DNA of 30,979 nucleotides from Verrucomicrobiota bacterium (GTDB lineage: Bacteria; Verrucomicrobiota; Verrucomicrobiia; Opitutales; Opitutaceae): positions 1-30,979 of the forward strand of contig JAEWKR010000126.1 of the NCBI GenBank assembly GCA_023457715.1, given 5' to 3'. Of this stretch, positions 30,838 to 30,979 are shown one piece after another. Made by a program: the position numbers and the translations under genes. The notes beneath the pieces were generated by a model. That model saw nothing but the letters and a program-made list of their open reading frames with translations, was not told the origin of the DNA and did not search any database. Numbering within the stretch: the first letter of the stretch is position 1; each line of letters starts with the position of its first letter.

Positions 30838-30872
30838 CCGGCTGCGCCGGGAATTTCAGATTTCAGATCAGT
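30838..30872. repeat. GC hairpin plus ATTTCAG units
   Basis: CCCGGCTGCGCCGGG hairpin followed by AATTTCAGATTTCAGATC, a short copy of the module at 8411-8660. It directly follows the stop of the Cys/His-rich gene. The remaining bases to the window end show no gene. Confidence 0.8.
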
Positions 30873-30979
30873 AGCGTCCCATATCGGGCGTTAGCGGAGG
30901 TTGCGCTAGAGGGAGCTGATAGTGTTTTTCTCGGTTGTACGATTTAGGATTTCGGCGCCGGCGTGGGCCGGCTGTCCCA

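Overview
The window is a high-GC bacterial chromosome segment. Gene content (Sec-exported clade II nosZ cluster, LtaS/MdoB-type sulfatase next to a sialidase-like gene, KaiC-like ATPase, beta-CASP hydrolase), few clear Shine-Dalgarno sequences, and intergenic arrays of 6-9 bp units resemble Verrucomicrobiota, probably Opitutaceae. That placement is an inference from gene content and style; no marker gene such as 16S rRNA is present.

Layout. 1-142: 8-bp tandem repeat. 143-4193 (minus): chrA, a CPLC-motif small protein and a TonB-dependent receptor in one likely operon. 4551-4732: MITE-like element. 4800-5828 (plus): lipoprotein-anchored short-chain dehydrogenase. 5840-6087: tRNA-Ser(CGA) with a duplicated 3' end. 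6372-8066 (minus): cupin, small hypothetical and metallophosphoesterase genes separated by two GGCC-rich palindromic arrays. 8424-8790: long composite array. 8874-11549 (minus): KaiC-like ATPase translationally coupled to a histidine kinase, divergent from a CheY-like regulator (11742-12137). 12166-13524 (minus): beta-CASP metallo-beta-lactamase. 13561-13838: second composite array. 13809-17960 (minus): LtaS-like sulfatase, sialidase-like protein and membrane protein with overlapping ends. 17961-18577: dispersed elements, including a second MITE copy. 18578-21226: ECF sigma factor, YceI, and two paralogous receiver-like proteins that lack the phospho-acceptor Asp. 21241-27259 (minus): cupredoxin-nosZ-nosB-like-nosD-nosF-nosY. 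27451-28329 (plus, divergent): CusF-Sco fusion. 28511-29851: gltS. 30059-30835: two small hypothetical genes.

How the genes fit together. The nos block is a compact nitrous oxide respiration unit: a membrane-anchored cupredoxin (candidate electron donor), the reductase, a membrane partner, and the NosDFY maturation/ABC system. The divergent CusF-Sco copper chaperone may supply copper, since no nosL is visible. KaiC-like ATPase, kinase with degenerate receiver and stand-alone receiver look like a signalling module. The sulfatase, sialidase and membrane protein genes look like an envelope-glycoconjugate operon.

The most unusual content is the repeat load. At least six short-unit array types and three dispersed palindromic elements sit in nearly every gap. 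Some enter genes: an in-frame heptad insertion in the sulfatase, a repeat-derived C-terminus on the membrane protein, and inverted GGGTTTT arrays inside the nos transcript. The pair of HRTF pseudo-receivers is the best candidate for an undescribed protein family.
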